From Verrucomicrobiota bacterium (GTDB lineage: Bacteria; Verrucomicrobiota; Verrucomicrobiia; Chthoniobacterales; UBA10450), in the NCBI GenBank assembly GCA_003218975.1, contig QHPD01000100.1, positions 22,675 through 86,674 of the forward strand: DNA of 64,000 nt, written 5' to 3'. Under the pieces are notes generated by a model. The model was not told where the DNA came from. It worked only from the letters and a program-made list of their open reading frames with translations, and did not search any database. Shown here piece after piece: positions 15,649-24,682 of this stretch. A program made the position numbers and the translations under genes. How positions within the stretch are numbered: position 1 is the first letter of the stretch; each line of letters begins with the position of its first letter.

Positions 15649-18600
15649 GTGGAAAAATTGAGATCCACGGAGCTTCTGGAAATTGTCGCCAAAAGCGAAC
15701 CAATTGCGCGTAAGCTTCGGGCACTTGAGCAAGCGAAGTGGCCGGTATCGTTTTCGCATGTCATCCAGCCGGCGCAGGCATTTCTCGTCGCTACAATCGC
15801 GCGAAAGATCGACAAGACGATTTGGGTCTTCTGTCCCAGCGTTCATTCCCAGGAACTGCTCTACGAAAGCTTGCTGAATTGGCATCCGAATGCGCTTTTC
15901 CTCCCAGAAGCTGAGTTCGCCGCGGGCGAAAATGTTCTGCCCGATCCAGAAATCGCCGCGGAGCGACTGGCGTTGCTAATGCAAGTCGAGCGTGGGCCCG
16001 GCCCGCTTCTGATTATCGCAACGCGCGCAAGCCTCGATCAAGCTGCGCCGAAGCGAGGCGCGCTGCAGTCCGCTCTTGTTCAACTTCGCCGCGGGGCCAC
16101 CAGAAAGATGGAACATCTTCTCGAACAACTCGCGACCGCGGGTTACGAACGTGTTACCCAGGTCATGACGCGCGGACAATTCGCCGTGCGCGGTGGCATT
16201 GTCGATCTTTATTCGTGGCAGGCGCCGTTGCCGGTGCGCCTGGAATTTTCGGGCGATCAAATCGAATCGCTGCGCGAGTTCGACATCGACACGCAGACTT
16301 CGGTGCGCGACTTGAGATCCGCCGATCTTCTGCTCGGAACAGCCGATGATCAATACGGTGTTGTCCGTGACTACCTCCCCTCCAATCATCTCAAGATCGA
16401 CATCGAACCGGATGAAAATTCCGATGCACAGATCCGAATTAGCGAAAACTGGATCGAGGTTGGCCCGGAAGATTTCAACGGCGCGTTCCAGGATTGCGAG
16501 ATCGGTGAGTTCGCGATCGGCGATCTCCTGCTGATCGAAGCAAAACGCGCGCAGTTTGTCGCGCGTCTGCAGGAATGGCGAACGAACGAGGCGAGGATCG
16601 TCATTTATTTTCAGACCGAGGGCGAGATCGAACGCTTCCGCGAAATCATGGGCGAGAAGGAGGCGCTGGACGATGTCGATCTTGTCGAAGGCGCGCTCGC
16701 TCGCGGTTTTTGTTTTCCAACAGCAAATCTCGTCGTGCTTTCGGCGGCAGAATTATTTGGCAGGCTGGCCGCGCATGGCCGCAGGCGATTGCGGCGAGCG
16801 GAACGTCAGCGGGCCCAGATCGATTTTAGCGAGTTGGCCGAGGGCGATCTGGTGGTGCATCTCGAACACGGCATCGGAAGATTCCTCGGGCTCCGGAAAT
16901 TGCCACGTGGCACAGGCTTTCAGACTGTGTGGCCGACGGGCGTCTCGCCTGTCGAATCAGCAAACAAGATGCTCGCGGTCCCCACAGATAAGATATCTGT
17001 GCCACAGCAAGAAGTTCTCGCACTCGAGTTTGCCGACCAAGCCAAGCTCTACGTCCCGCTGGAGCAAGCGTATCTGGTCTCTCGTTACGTCGGCGTCGGA
17101 AAAAAAACGCCGCCGCTCAGCTCGCTCGGGGACACGAAGTGGATGCGAGCGAAGAAGAATGCCGTGGCTTCCGTCTTCGATTACGCCGGCAAAATGCTTT
17201 CCATCCAAGCAGAGCGCCAGACGCATCCCGGCCACGCGTTTACTCCCGATACGAGATGGCAGGCGGAATTCGAACATTCCTTTCCGTTTCGGGAAACGCC
17301 AGACCAAATGAAGGCGATCATCGACACAAAGATCGACATGGAACGTCCGCAACCGATGGATCGCTTGATTTGCGGCGACGTCGGGTTTGGCAAAACGGAA
17401 GTGGCGATTCGCGCGGCGTTCAAGGCCGTTATGGACGGAAAACAAGTCGCTGTGCTCTCGCCGACGACTGTACTGGCCCAGCAGCATTTCGAAGTCTTCC
17501 GGCAGCGGATGCTCGATTATCCGGTTCGAATTGAAATGCTCAGCCGTTTCCGTTCGCAGTTGGAACAGAAAAAAATCCTGCAGTTATTGCGCGAAGGCGG
17601 CGTCGATATTGTGATTGGCACGCACCGGCTGATCTCTGGCGATGTCGTTTTCAAAGATCTCGGCCTGGTTGTCATCGACGAAGAGCAGCGCTTCGGTGTT
17701 TTGCATAAGGAAAAATTCAAGGAGCTGTTCAAACTGGTCAATGTCCTCACGCTGTCGGCGACGCCGATTCCGCGCACGCTTTATCTCTCGCTCGTAGGCG
17801 TAAAAGACATGTCCGCGATCGAGACGCCCCCTCTGAATCGTTTGCCAGTGGAAACGGTGGTCTCCGCTTATGACGAGCGAATCATTCGGGACGCGATCGA
17901 TCGGGAACTGAAGCGCCAGGGGCAGGTTTTCTTTTTGCACAACCGGGTGCAGACGATCGAGCACGCGCGAGATCGGATCACCCATCTTTGCCCGCAAGCG
18001 CGGGTAGAAGTCGGTCACGGCCAGATGGATTCGGATGAACTCGAGGCGGTGATGGCGCGGTTCATCGCTGGCAAGAACGACGTGCTGGTCTGCACCACGA
18101 TTATCGAAAACGGTCTCGACATCCCAAATGCCAATACGATCATCATCGATCGCGCGGACCGGTTTGGTCTGGCCGATCTCTACCAGCTGCGCGGACGCGT
18201 AGGCCGGGCTGAGCACAAGGCTTACGCTTATCTCCTGCTCCCGCGCGAAATGATGACAATCGGCGCCGCGCGTAGACGAATCAGCGCCATCAAACAATAC
18301 AGCGCGCTAGGCGCGGGATTTCGGATCGCCATGCGCGATTTGGAGATTCGCGGCGCGGGCAGCATTCTGGGCACAGCGCAAAGCGGCCACATCATGGCGG
18401 TCGGTTTCGATTTGTATTGCCAGTTGCTCAAGCAGGCAGTCGCGCAGCTCAAAGGCGAGAAATTGCAGCTCCGGGTCGAGGTGGATCTACGTCTTGATTT
18501 CGTTGCCACAAACGAAGCGGAATTCGTGCACCCTGGTCCGGAGGTGCGCGTACCGGCCTTTGTCCCAACCAATTTCATCAGCGACCCTGCACTGCGGATC

Positions 18601-18897
18601 CGAGGGTATCGCGACATCGCGGAAATCACCACACTTGATCAGTTGGACCGGTTGCGCCGTGATTGGCGAGATCGTTTCGGGCCGTTTCCGCCCGCGATTG
18701 ACAATTTGTTTCTTCTTACGGAAATCAAGCTGGCCGCGACAAGCGCAGGCGTCAGCCGCGTCGAAGTGCGCGAACGTAAATTGATGTTGACGCGGTGCGG
18801 CGATTTTATACTTGTCGCGGGCAAATTCCCCCGTTTAGTTGGGGCGAAAATCGAACAGCACCTCAGGGAAATTCTGGAGCTGATCAAGAAGCTATGA
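15649..18897 (+). CDS. mfd: Transcription-repair coupling factor Mfd
   Basis: 1082 residues from a GTG at 15649. Mfd removes stalled RNA polymerase with ATP and recruits UvrA. UvrB-homology modules occupy the first 400 residues, the RNA-polymerase-interacting domain begins at [17 protein letters not shown] (about 402), and the helicase/translocase core has Walker [10 protein letters not shown] (about 576), the DEEQ box (IDEEQRFG) and [16 protein letters not shown]-terminal domain ends the protein. An in-frame 99-bp palindromic element at 16907-17005 adds about 33 residues within the polymerase-interacting domain. The stop overlaps the next start (ATGA). Confidence 0.96.
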   Translation: MEKLRSTELLEIVAKSEPIARKLRALEQAKWPVSFSHVIQPAQAFLVATIARKIDKTIWVFCPSVHSQELLYESLLNWHPNALFLPEAEFAAGENVLPDPEIAAERLALLMQVERGPGPLLIIATRASLDQAAPKRGALQSALVQLRRGATRKMEHLLEQLATAGYERVTQVMTRGQFAVRGGIVDLYSWQAPLPVRLEFSGDQIESLREFDIDTQTSVRDLRSADLLLGTADDQYGVVRDYLPSNHLKIDIEPDENSDAQIRISENWIEVGPEDFNGAFQDCEIGEFAIGDLLLIEAKRAQFVARLQEWRTNEARIVIYFQTEGEIERFREIMGEKEALDDVDLVEGALARGFCFPTANLVVLSAAELFGRLAAHGRRRLRRAERQRAQIDFSELAEGDLVVHLEHGIGRFLGLRKLPRGTGFQTVWPTGVSPVESANKMLAVPTDKISVPQQEVLALEFADQAKLYVPLEQAYLVSRYVGVGKKTPPLSSLGDTKWMRAKKNAVASVFDYAGKMLSIQAERQTHPGHAFTPDTRWQAEFEHSFPFRETPDQMKAIIDTKIDMERPQPMDRLICGDVGFGKTEVAIRAAFKAVMDGKQVAVLSPTTVLAQQHFEVFRQRMLDYPVRIEMLSRFRSQLEQKKILQLLREGGVDIVIGTHRLISGDVVFKDLGLVVIDEEQRFGVLHKEKFKELFKLVNVLTLSATPIPRTLYLSLVGVKDMSAIETPPLNRLPVETVVSAYDERIIRDAIDRELKRQGQVFFLHNRVQTIEHARDRITHLCPQARVEVGHGQMDSDELEAVMARFIAGKNDVLVCTTIIENGLDIPNANTIIIDRADRFGLADLYQLRGRVGRAEHKAYAYLLLPREMMTIGAARRRISAIKQYSALGAGFRIAMRDLEIRGAGSILGTAQSGHIMAVGFDLYCQLLKQAVAQLKGEKLQLRVEVDLRLDFVATNEAEFVHPGPEVRVPAFVPTNFISDPALRIRGYRDIAEITTLDQLDRLRRDWRDRFGPFPPAIDNLFLLTEIKLAATSAGVSRVEVRERKLMLTRCGDFILVAGKFPRLVGAKIEQHLREILELIKKL
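16907..17005. repeat. 99-bp palindromic element inserted in frame within mfd
   Basis: The ends are perfect inverted repeats, GTGGCACAG and CTGTGCCAC. Inside are two further palindromes: GACGGGCG-tct-CGCCTGTC and CACAGATA-aga-TATCTGTG. The length of 99 is divisible by three, so the frame is kept, and the encoded peptide ([17 protein letters not shown] and onward) breaks the conserved domain between LRKLP and [12 protein letters not shown]. Confidence 0.75.
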
Positions 18898-19883
18898 AAC
18901 GCATAAGCCTTCCGTTTGTCATCGCCTTGTTGATGTTTTTCGGGCTCGCTCCGTTGCCACTCTGTTGCGCCGGGTTCGCCGCCGAGCCTCAGATGGTTGA
19001 CGGCGTCGCTGCCGTGGTGAATGGGGATATCATTACTCTCTCGCAGGTTCGCGGTCTGTCTGCGCCACGGGAAAAGTTGCTGCGTTCCCAATACACCGGC
19101 GAAGAATTGGAAAAACAATTGAAGGCAACGCGAGAATTGGCGCTAAAAGACCTGATCGACCGGCGTCTAGTGATTCAGGCATTCAAGAAAGAGAAGTACG
19201 AAATTCCAGATCATTTTGTGGAAGAGCGGATGCACGAAATCATCCGGGAGAATTTTGGCGGGGACCGCGCCACGTTTATCAAAACGCTCGAGGCGCAGGA
19301 ATTCACCCTGGGCGAGTTTAAACAAAAGGAGATGGAAAGCATCATCGTGCAGGCAATGCGCGGCAAGAACGTCAAGAAGGACATGGTCGTTTCGCCGCCG
19401 AAAATTGAAGAGTACTACAAGCAACACCGCGACGAATTCACTTCCAAGGAAAGGATCAAGCTGCGCCTGATTATGGTTCCCAGCCGGGCTGACACTGCCA
19501 ATGCTGCAGCGCAAAAGGCGCTCGCCGAAGAGGTGCTCGGCCAACTGGCGGGCGGCGCGGACTTTGCGCACGTGGCCCAAGTTTATTCCACAGACAGTAG
19601 CCGCGATCTCGGGGGCGATTGGGGCTGGATCGAGCGCAAGACCCTCGCCGCGCCGCTTGAGAAGATCGCCTTCAACATGCCGGTAGGGAGAATCAGTAAT
19701 ATCGTCGAGTACGGCGGCAATTATTACATCCTCAAAGTCGAAGCAAAGGAGGGCGGTGTCACCCGCTCGCTGGCTGAAGTTAGGTCCGATATCGAGAAGA
19801 AGCTGATCCAGGAACAAGCACACAATCTGCAGGAACGCTGGCTCGCTGGTTTGCGCGCAAAAGCTTACATCCGGACGTTCTGA
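18894..19883 (+). CDS. SurA-like periplasmic peptidyl-prolyl isomerase (parvulin)
   Basis: 329 residues. Residues 1-29 form a signal peptide (ending CCAGFAAEP). The N-terminal chaperone module (VDGVAAVVNGDIITLSQV, then KDLIDRRLVIQAFKKE and EEYYKQHRDEF) is SurA/SurA_N-like, and one rotamase domain follows (IKLRLIMVPSR, YSTDSSRDLGGDWGWIER, LKVEAKEGGVTRSLAEV). It should assist outer-membrane protein folding. SurA of E. coli has two rotamase domains; here there is one. The start ATG overlaps the mfd stop, so the two genes are translationally coupled, an unusual pairing. Confidence 0.92.
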   Translation: MKRISLPFVIALLMFFGLAPLPLCCAGFAAEPQMVDGVAAVVNGDIITLSQVRGLSAPREKLLRSQYTGEELEKQLKATRELALKDLIDRRLVIQAFKKEKYEIPDHFVEERMHEIIRENFGGDRATFIKTLEAQEFTLGEFKQKEMESIIVQAMRGKNVKKDMVVSPPKIEEYYKQHRDEFTSKERIKLRLIMVPSRADTANAAAQKALAEEVLGQLAGGADFAHVAQVYSTDSSRDLGGDWGWIERKTLAAPLEKIAFNMPVGRISNIVEYGGNYYILKVEAKEGGVTRSLAEVRSDIEKKLIQEQAHNLQERWLAGLRAKAYIRTF

Positions 19884-19916
19884 AGGTTGATGTGTGAAGT
19901 TTGATTTTTAATGTGT

Positions 19917-19933
19917 ACGCCGGTCTTCGGCGT
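19917..19933 (+). terminator. Short hairpin after the SurA-like gene
   Basis: The 6-bp stem ACGCCG / CGGCGT surrounds GTCTT and is followed by CATCGATTTT. It lies between convergent genes. The T-tract is weak, so this is only a candidate terminator. Confidence 0.4.
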
Positions 19934-19992
19934 CATCGATTTTGGCACCTCCTTCACGCGTCACCGGCAGCACGTCGAGGGCACTGGCGCGG

Positions 19993-20526
19993 TTAGCTTT
20001 TCTTCAGTTCCGCCAAATCCTTCAATACTTGCTCGCTGTGCTCGGCCGGTTTGACCCCGTTGTACACCTTGGCGATCTCGCCCCTCGGACTAATGAGGAA
20101 TGTGTTCCGTGCGGCGAGTTTGCTCCCTTTGTAATCCATCACCGATCCATACTCGGTCGAGACCTTCGCGTCGGGATCGGCCAGCAATTTGAAGTTCAGT
20201 CCTTCCTTGGCGCAAAAATCTTTGTGGGACTGCGCAGTGTCCAAGCTCACGCCAAGAATGACCGCACCTGCCTCCTCGTACTTAGCAAGGTCGCGCTGGA
20301 AATTGCGCGCTTCCATTGTGCAGCCGCTGGTAAAATCTTTGGGATAAAAATAAAGCACTACCCATTTGCCGCGATAATCTTTCAAGCTTACCCGCGAGCC
20401 ATCGCCGGTCGTAAGACTGAAATCTGGCGCCGGTTTTCCGACGTCCGGTTGTTTCTGCGTCTCCGCTCCTTGCACAAATACCAGTGTAGCGAGCCCAACA
20501 AACGTCGATAAGAATATTTTGTTCAT
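19993..20526 (-). CDS. Exported thiol peroxidase (peroxiredoxin, BCP/PrxQ type)
   Basis: 177 residues with a signal peptide (NKIFLSTFVGLATLVFVQGAE). The thioredoxin fold opens with VGKPAPDFSLTTGDGSRVSL, and the peroxidatic cysteine lies in FYPKDFTSGCTMEARNF, with no resolving cysteine five residues on, so a 1-Cys mechanism or an external partner is likely. It reduces peroxides in the periplasm. SLDTAQSHKDFCAKEGLNF and ARNTFLISPRGEIAKVYNGV complete the family pattern. Divergent from the DUF488 gene, with 53 bases between starts. Confidence 0.93.
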   Translation of the reverse strand: MNKIFLSTFVGLATLVFVQGAETQKQPDVGKPAPDFSLTTGDGSRVSLKDYRGKWVVLYFYPKDFTSGCTMEARNFQRDLAKYEEAGAVILGVSLDTAQSHKDFCAKEGLNFKLLADPDAKVSTEYGSVMDYKGSKLAARNTFLISPRGEIAKVYNGVKPAEHSEQVLKDLAELKKS

Positions 20527-20579
20527 TTTCGCCTCCCAAATCTTTGGACGAACCTATCAGTGATCGACCAGCAATCAAA

Positions 20580-21107
20580 ATGAAGATGATTTCGCGAATC
20601 TGGACGATTGGCCACTCGACGCGCAAGATCGACATCTTCATTTCGTTGCTGGAAGAGAACGGAATCAAGTTGCTCGCCGATGTGCGATCGTGGCCGGGGT
20701 CGAAGCGTTATCCGCAGTTCAACAAGGAAGCACTGGCGGAGTCCCTGAATGCACACGGAATTCGCTACGGACATTTTCCTGAGCTGGGCGGAAGACGAAA
20801 GCCGAATCCCGACTCGCGCAACACCGCCTGGCGCAATGTATCATTTCGCGGTTACGCCGACTACATGGAGACGAAGGAATTCCACAAAGGCGTCGAGCGC
20901 CTTCTAGATCTTGCTCGCGAAACCGGGCCCGTTGCGATCATGTGCGCGGAAGCGCTGTGGTGGCGTTGTCATCGTTCGCTGATTGCGGACTACCTGAAAG
21001 TGCGCGGGATCGAAGTGGTGCACATTGTCGACGCAAACAAGATCGAGCTGCATCCTTTTACGTCCGCAGCGCATCTTATCGACGGCGCGCTAAGTTACGC
21101 GGGCTAG
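20580..21107 (+). CDS. DUF488-family protein
   Basis: 175 residues from an ATG at 20580; an in-frame TTG at 20544 is less likely. The pattern IWTIGHSTRKIDIFISLL, LLADVRSWPGSKRYPQF, HFPELGGRRK and VAIMCAEALWWRCHRSLIADYL is that of DUF488, a widespread small cytosolic family with conserved Cys and His residues in the MCAE-WRCHR segment. The activity is unknown; it is often near stress genes, and here it is divergent from a peroxiredoxin. Confidence 0.9.
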   Translation: MKMISRIWTIGHSTRKIDIFISLLEENGIKLLADVRSWPGSKRYPQFNKEALAESLNAHGIRYGHFPELGGRRKPNPDSRNTAWRNVSFRGYADYMETKEFHKGVERLLDLARETGPVAIMCAEALWWRCHRSLIADYLKVRGIEVVHIVDANKIELHPFTSAAHLIDGALSYAG

Positions 21108-21121
21108 AGAGATCGTTTAAT

Positions 21122-21676
21122 TTAGCGCGAATCGGGCGCAGTTGATCCATCCCCGGCTAAATGCCGGCGTGGTTCACGCCATGTGCGATGCGCAATGTAA
21201 GCCGGCACCGGCGGTGAAAGTTTCTCGCGCTCTATCATTCTTTCAGCCAACCAGTGAAACCACTCGTTGCCTGTCTCTCGCTTTAGCGTGCGACGCCATT
21301 CCTCCGAATAAACCTTAAGTTTCTGCCAGGAAAGAAGGATGGGACCGCTAAAAAAATCATCGACCAGATCAAGCGTGACTTCGCGACGAAACACCAACAC
21401 ACCAAGGCTTTCCCAAGTGAGCGAAACCAGGTAAACCGCGTCTTCGCCGTCAGGTCCGAGCACTTCGCGTATTTTCCGTGTGTCGGCCCCATCTGGCAAC
21501 GACAGCACGCGCCGAAGTGCACTGGTAAAGGCCGGGCTTTGGAACGATCTCACCAACTCAAGCATTGCTTCCCTTTGTCTCCGTTGACGGTAATAATTAA
21601 TTTGCGCGGCCGCGAAAATGACACCGGCCGTTACGGCAAAAGCATTGATTAGATTTGCCAGAGTCGAGAGGTCCAC
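21122..21676 (-). CDS. DUF4760-like membrane-anchored protein
   Basis: 184 residues. One N-terminal transmembrane helix (LANLINAFAVTAGVIFAAAQ) is followed by a basic stretch (YYRQRRQREAML) and a helical soluble domain (LVRSFQSPAFTSALRRVLSL, DAVYLVSLTWESLGVLVFRR, FSGPILLSWQKLKVYSEEWR). The arrangement is that of DUF4760-like proteins of unknown function. It starts two bases after the serpin gene's stop on the same strand, so the two may be co-transcribed. Confidence 0.7.
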   Translation of the reverse strand: MDLSTLANLINAFAVTAGVIFAAAQINYYRQRRQREAMLELVRSFQSPAFTSALRRVLSLPDGADTRKIREVLGPDGEDAVYLVSLTWESLGVLVFRREVTLDLVDDFFSGPILLSWQKLKVYSEEWRRTLKRETGNEWFHWLAERMIEREKLSPPVPAYIAHRTWREPRRHLAGDGSTAPDSR

Positions 21677-21677
21677 T

Positions 21678-22952
21678 TCAACGGGGATCGGTTACGCGGC
21701 CGAGAAAAAGACAGACGCCGCTGGGCACATGCTGGATGGCATAGATGAATGGGTGATCGACTTTCACTTCGATCGGTTGTGGTTTTGGCCCCGCAATCGC
21801 AGTCGCCTTCATCATCACCACCGCGGTGGCCGCGGCGGCTTCGGTTCCCTTTTCATCCACAGCGATGAAGGTCTTGTGAAAGATTTGGGAGATGTACAGG
21901 TAATCATTCGGCTTTCGTGGCGCCATCCGATCGAAATCGGCGCTGCCTCTTGGCTGATCGAACGCGCTTTTCATCCCAAGCGTCTGGAATCTTTTCGCAA
22001 GCGCTATTGTTGGCGGCTCGAGTTTAAACTTTGGCAGATGCAGATCGACATCACGCGCTTCGAGCTTTGCGCACTCTGCCAAAACGTTTGCGGTGAGCTT
22101 CGATTCGAGCGCGTCCAGGCCATTTACGTCGTCGGGAAGAAGAACGAGAAATTGGAGATCATCGCCAACATAGGGAAGGCTCACAGCTGTGAAGCCGTCA
22201 CGCTTGACGTAACCGAATTCCGCGGTCTTCCGCATCATTGGAACATCGACAGGCGCGCCGCCGTGGACATGGAACGGTTCAGGGTGCGTCGTCTTGTCGG
22301 AAAATGGATCCGCCCAGGGTGCCTTTATGTAAAGTGCGTTCGCGAGGACGAGTCGCGTCATATTATTCAGTGCACCGGCAGGAATGAGATCACGAATCCG
22401 ATCACGCGTCTCGTCGGCAACCCATTTATTAACGTGCTGCGTAGCTGCTGCGAGATCGGTCACAAAATCGAGCGGCTCAAATGCTGCGCCGTAATTTTGT
22501 TTTACCAGCGACAGAAACGCCTCGCGAAAATTGTAGCCCTTTTGCGCAAAGAGCCGGTTGGCGATGCTCAGCGTGATCGGTTCGCTCGGGCCGCCGAATC
22601 TCTTGGATTCTTTTACGAGGTCGGCTGTCTTCGCGCTCATTTCTTCCAGCGAACGCTGGAGCGCGGAAAACGACGTGGGCACGGCGCCATCGTTGGGAAG
22701 GTGCAAAACACGCGCCATCTCCGTGCGGGTTTCTCCCTCTGCTCCGGCGAACGTCATCGCGAGCGCGCTTTCGATTGAATAGGGTGACACGCAAAGATTC
22801 TCGTCGCCTGTGGCGAGTTGGCGGTGAAGATCGACAGCGAGCTGATTGGTCGCGGTGGCAGCCAGATCGAAATCGCCTGCGTTGCAAACAAAGGGAACCA
22901 CTAGCATGCCGAAAAAATAACAAGGCATCGACAATCTCATATCGATAAACAA
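21678..22952 (-). CDS. Serpin-family protease inhibitor
   Basis: 424 residues with a signal peptide (RLSMPCYFFGMLVVPFVCNA), so secreted or periplasmic. Core serpin motifs are present: NLCVSPYSIESALAMTFAGA, NRLFAQKGYNF, FVTDLAAATQHVNKWVADET, LVLANALYIKAPWADPF and VDHPFIYAIQHVPSGVCLFLG near the end. The reactive-loop hinge reads EKGTEAAAATAVVMM: small residues at P15-P9 are the mark of an inhibitory serpin. The P1 residue cannot be fixed with confidence. Bacterial serpins are patchy and are thought to block host, prey or self proteases. A later ATG (residue 5) is an equally good start. Confidence 0.93.
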   Translation of the reverse strand: MFIDMRLSMPCYFFGMLVVPFVCNAGDFDLAATATNQLAVDLHRQLATGDENLCVSPYSIESALAMTFAGAEGETRTEMARVLHLPNDGAVPTSFSALQRSLEEMSAKTADLVKESKRFGGPSEPITLSIANRLFAQKGYNFREAFLSLVKQNYGAAFEPLDFVTDLAAATQHVNKWVADETRDRIRDLIPAGALNNMTRLVLANALYIKAPWADPFSDKTTHPEPFHVHGGAPVDVPMMRKTAEFGYVKRDGFTAVSLPYVGDDLQFLVLLPDDVNGLDALESKLTANVLAECAKLEARDVDLHLPKFKLEPPTIALAKRFQTLGMKSAFDQPRGSADFDRMAPRKPNDYLYISQIFHKTFIAVDEKGTEAAAATAVVMMKATAIAGPKPQPIEVKVDHPFIYAIQHVPSGVCLFLGRVTDPR

Positions 22953-23037
22953 TCGGACGTAACGGAGCGTGCGAAAATATTTTATTGGAGGAAAAGCTGA
23001 CAGCTTCGCATTACGGCTCGGCTTACAGCCGTGCAGC

Positions 23038-23205
23038 TCATCGCGCCGAGGCTTCCGCCGTCGTTGGATCGATCATGGTGCGCACCTGGGAAATGCGATT
23101 CGCAGGAAAGCCGCCTTGCTCCGCGTTTCCGAATCATTCCTTCGATGGCGCGAGGTAAACGCAATAAATCTTGTCGTCGGTCACGTACCAACGGTAAAGT
23201 CCCAT
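23038..23205 (-). pseudogene. Remnant of a DUF4242-family gene
   Basis: The reverse strand reads YRWYVTDDKIYCVYLAPSKE, a stop (TGA at 23134-23136), then QGGFPANRISQVRTMIDPTT and a stop at 23038. This matches the C-terminal half of the DUF4242 family (DDKIYCVY, then GGFPANRISEVR). The N-terminal half is missing. Two small deletions near the internal stop (together a multiple of three) explain the break while keeping the downstream frame. It fills most of the gap between the serpin gene and tRNA-Lys. Confidence 0.7.
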
Positions 23206-23259
23206 TACCTGGGCCTGGCGACGAATACCACGTAAAATGAGCCACACGTGATGGAAGAC

Positions 23260-23332
23260 TGGGTCGGCCGGGACTCGAACCCGGAACCAACGCCTTAAAA
23301 GGGCGCTGCTCTACCGATTGAGCTACCGACCC
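23260..23332 (-). tRNA. tRNA-Lys (TTT)
   Basis: A 73-base cloverleaf on the reverse strand. The 7-bp acceptor is GGGTCGG / CCGACCC with discriminator A, the D-arm GCTC-AATCGGTA-GAGC, the anticodon arm GCGCC-CTTTTAA-GGCGT with anticodon TTT, and the T-arm CCGGG-TTCGAGT-CCCGG. No 3' CCA is encoded. A damaged second copy lies just upstream on the same strand. Confidence 0.96.
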
Positions 23333-23384
23333 GCCGTGGAACTTCAGTTTGTAACGAAGCTTCAAGATTTTTCAATACCGAACC

Positions 23385-23431
23385 AACCTCGAAAGCTTTC
23401 GGGGCTACTCTACCAATTGAGCTACCGACCC
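23385..23431 (-). pseudogene. Decayed tRNA copy interrupted by a GAAAGCTTTC palindrome
   Basis: On the reverse strand, GGGTCGGTAGCTCAATTGG and GTAGAG match the acceptor and D-arm of the adjacent tRNA-Lys. The anticodon arm is replaced by CCCCGAAAGCTTTCGAGG, then TTGGTTC resumes, but the T-arm and 3' acceptor strand are lost. The same palindrome, perfect, occurs at 48465-48482. It cannot fold as a tRNA. Confidence 0.7.
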
Positions 23432-23560
23432 GCGGGAGAGAAATGTCTGTAATCCAGTTCGCGCGCTGCTGCAAGGTGGTATCCCCGTCTCCACGAGGCG
23501 CACGTATGGCTACAGGAGCTTAGGAAGCGACGAAGTGCGCCGCTCAAAATAGATTCGTGT

Positions 23561-24262
23561 TCATTGGTGTCCATTCGTGGTTAAAATCGTAAGCAAATCG
23601 CGCAGCGAATTCTTTTGCCGATCCAGACGAAAGATCGACAAGCCGGCTTCGCTGGCCGCTTTCCAATCGCGCTCGGAATCGTCTCCAACGTGAAGGACTT
23701 GATTTGGTTTCAAATCGATAAACTTGAGCGCACGCCGGAAAATTTCCAGGTCGGGTTTATCCGCGCCGATCTCGCTGGAAATGAAAACGTGAGTGAAAAA
23801 TTTCGTGATTCCAAGGTGCTCGAGTATGAACCGTAAGCGACCATCGAAATTTGAAATCACCGCCAGTTGAAAGCGCGGCCGTAATTTTTCCAGAACACCG
23901 GTAACCTCCGGATACAACTCCCAAACACCGGGTTCGGCAAAATGTTCGTATGCGATCTCGAAGAAATTGTCGCGATCGAGCTCGCTCAATGCAGGGGTGA
24001 CCTGATCGAGCACAAGATCGACAAGTTCACGCCACCAGCCTTTGTCATCGTTCTCGCGCGGCTCGTCGATCGCACGGCGCTGCGGCATTTGTTTCCAAGC
24101 CATATGAAACGCACGATCGAGTTGCTGCGCGTCCAGTTTCAATCCGATTTCTTCGCCGACCAACGCGTAATGATCGCCGACCGTCTTTGAGAGATAAAAG
24201 AGCGTGCCAACCGCGTCGAAAAAGATGGCCTTCAACGCTTTCTCTTTATTTCTTGTAATCAT
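23561..24262 (-). CDS. HAD-superfamily hydrolase (HAD-IA, HDHD3/REG-2-like)
   Basis: About 233 residues from ATG 24262 (13 more from 24301). Motif I reads FFDAVGTLF: the nucleophile Asp is present, but the usual second Asp is Val, as is typical of the HDHD3/REG-2-like subgroup. Motif II is LAVISNFDGR, motif III contains the Lys of GADKPDLEIFRRAL and motif IV is HVGDDSERDWKAASEAG. A helical cap lies between residues 25 and 100. Substrate unknown, probably a phosphorylated metabolite. An upstream divergent frame begins 15 bases away, leaving little room for promoters. Confidence 0.9.
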   Translation of the reverse strand: MITRNKEKALKAIFFDAVGTLFYLSKTVGDHYALVGEEIGLKLDAQQLDRAFHMAWKQMPQRRAIDEPRENDDKGWWRELVDLVLDQVTPALSELDRDNFFEIAYEHFAEPGVWELYPEVTGVLEKLRPRFQLAVISNFDGRLRFILEHLGITKFFTHVFISSEIGADKPDLEIFRRALKFIDLKPNQVLHVGDDSERDWKAASEAGLSIFRLDRQKNSLRDLLTILTTNGHQ

Positions 24263-24277
24263 GAACACGCTAGTTCG

Positions 24278-24637
24278 ATGAAAAATTGTTTTGGCGCTCA
24301 TTGCAACTTTTGTCGCGGCGCAGTGACCTGCGGATTACTCACGAGCCGCGCGGTAAAGAATGCCATTCATAGGTCTGAACAACCATGGAGATCCTGCATT
24401 CCTACGGTCGATCGATTGCAGCGCGATTTGCGTCTCAAGCCCGAGCAGACCGAGAAGGTCAGACTAATCTTGCGACAAATGGCCGACGAGTTCGCTAATC
24501 TGCGTTGGCTCGACGTTCGAGAGACAGAGGGGATCCTGGCGCGTGAGCAAGATCGAATGAATCCAATCTTGGAACCAGATCAGCGTACCCGTATGCAACA
24601 GATCATTGAGGAACGCGGGCAGCGAATCCGGGAATAG
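24278..24637 (+). CDS. Small helical protein resembling periplasmic Spy/CpxP-type sensors
   Basis: 119 residues. The C-terminal 75 (DRLQRDLRLKPEQTEKVRLI, then LRQMADEFANLRWLDVRE, REQDRMNPILEPDQRTRMQQ) has the LxLTxEQ / L.PEQ spacing of Spy/CpxP-like or heavy-metal-sensor helical proteins, with the motif occurring twice as in that fold. The first 45 residues, Cys-rich and basic, look unlike a proper signal peptide, so the real start may be later or the 5' end may be damaged. The family match is inference. Confidence 0.5.
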   Translation: MKNCFGAHCNFCRGAVTCGLLTSRAVKNAIHRSEQPWRSCIPTVDRLQRDLRLKPEQTEKVRLILRQMADEFANLRWLDVRETEGILAREQDRMNPILEPDQRTRMQQIIEERGQRIRE

Positions 24638-24682
24638 CTCAACGTTTCCGAGCCATCGGCTTCTCAGAGCCAAGCGCCGAGC

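Noticed and set aside
23385..23431. A second functional tRNA
   Set aside because: The anticodon arm is replaced by a palindrome, and the T-arm and 3' acceptor strand are missing.
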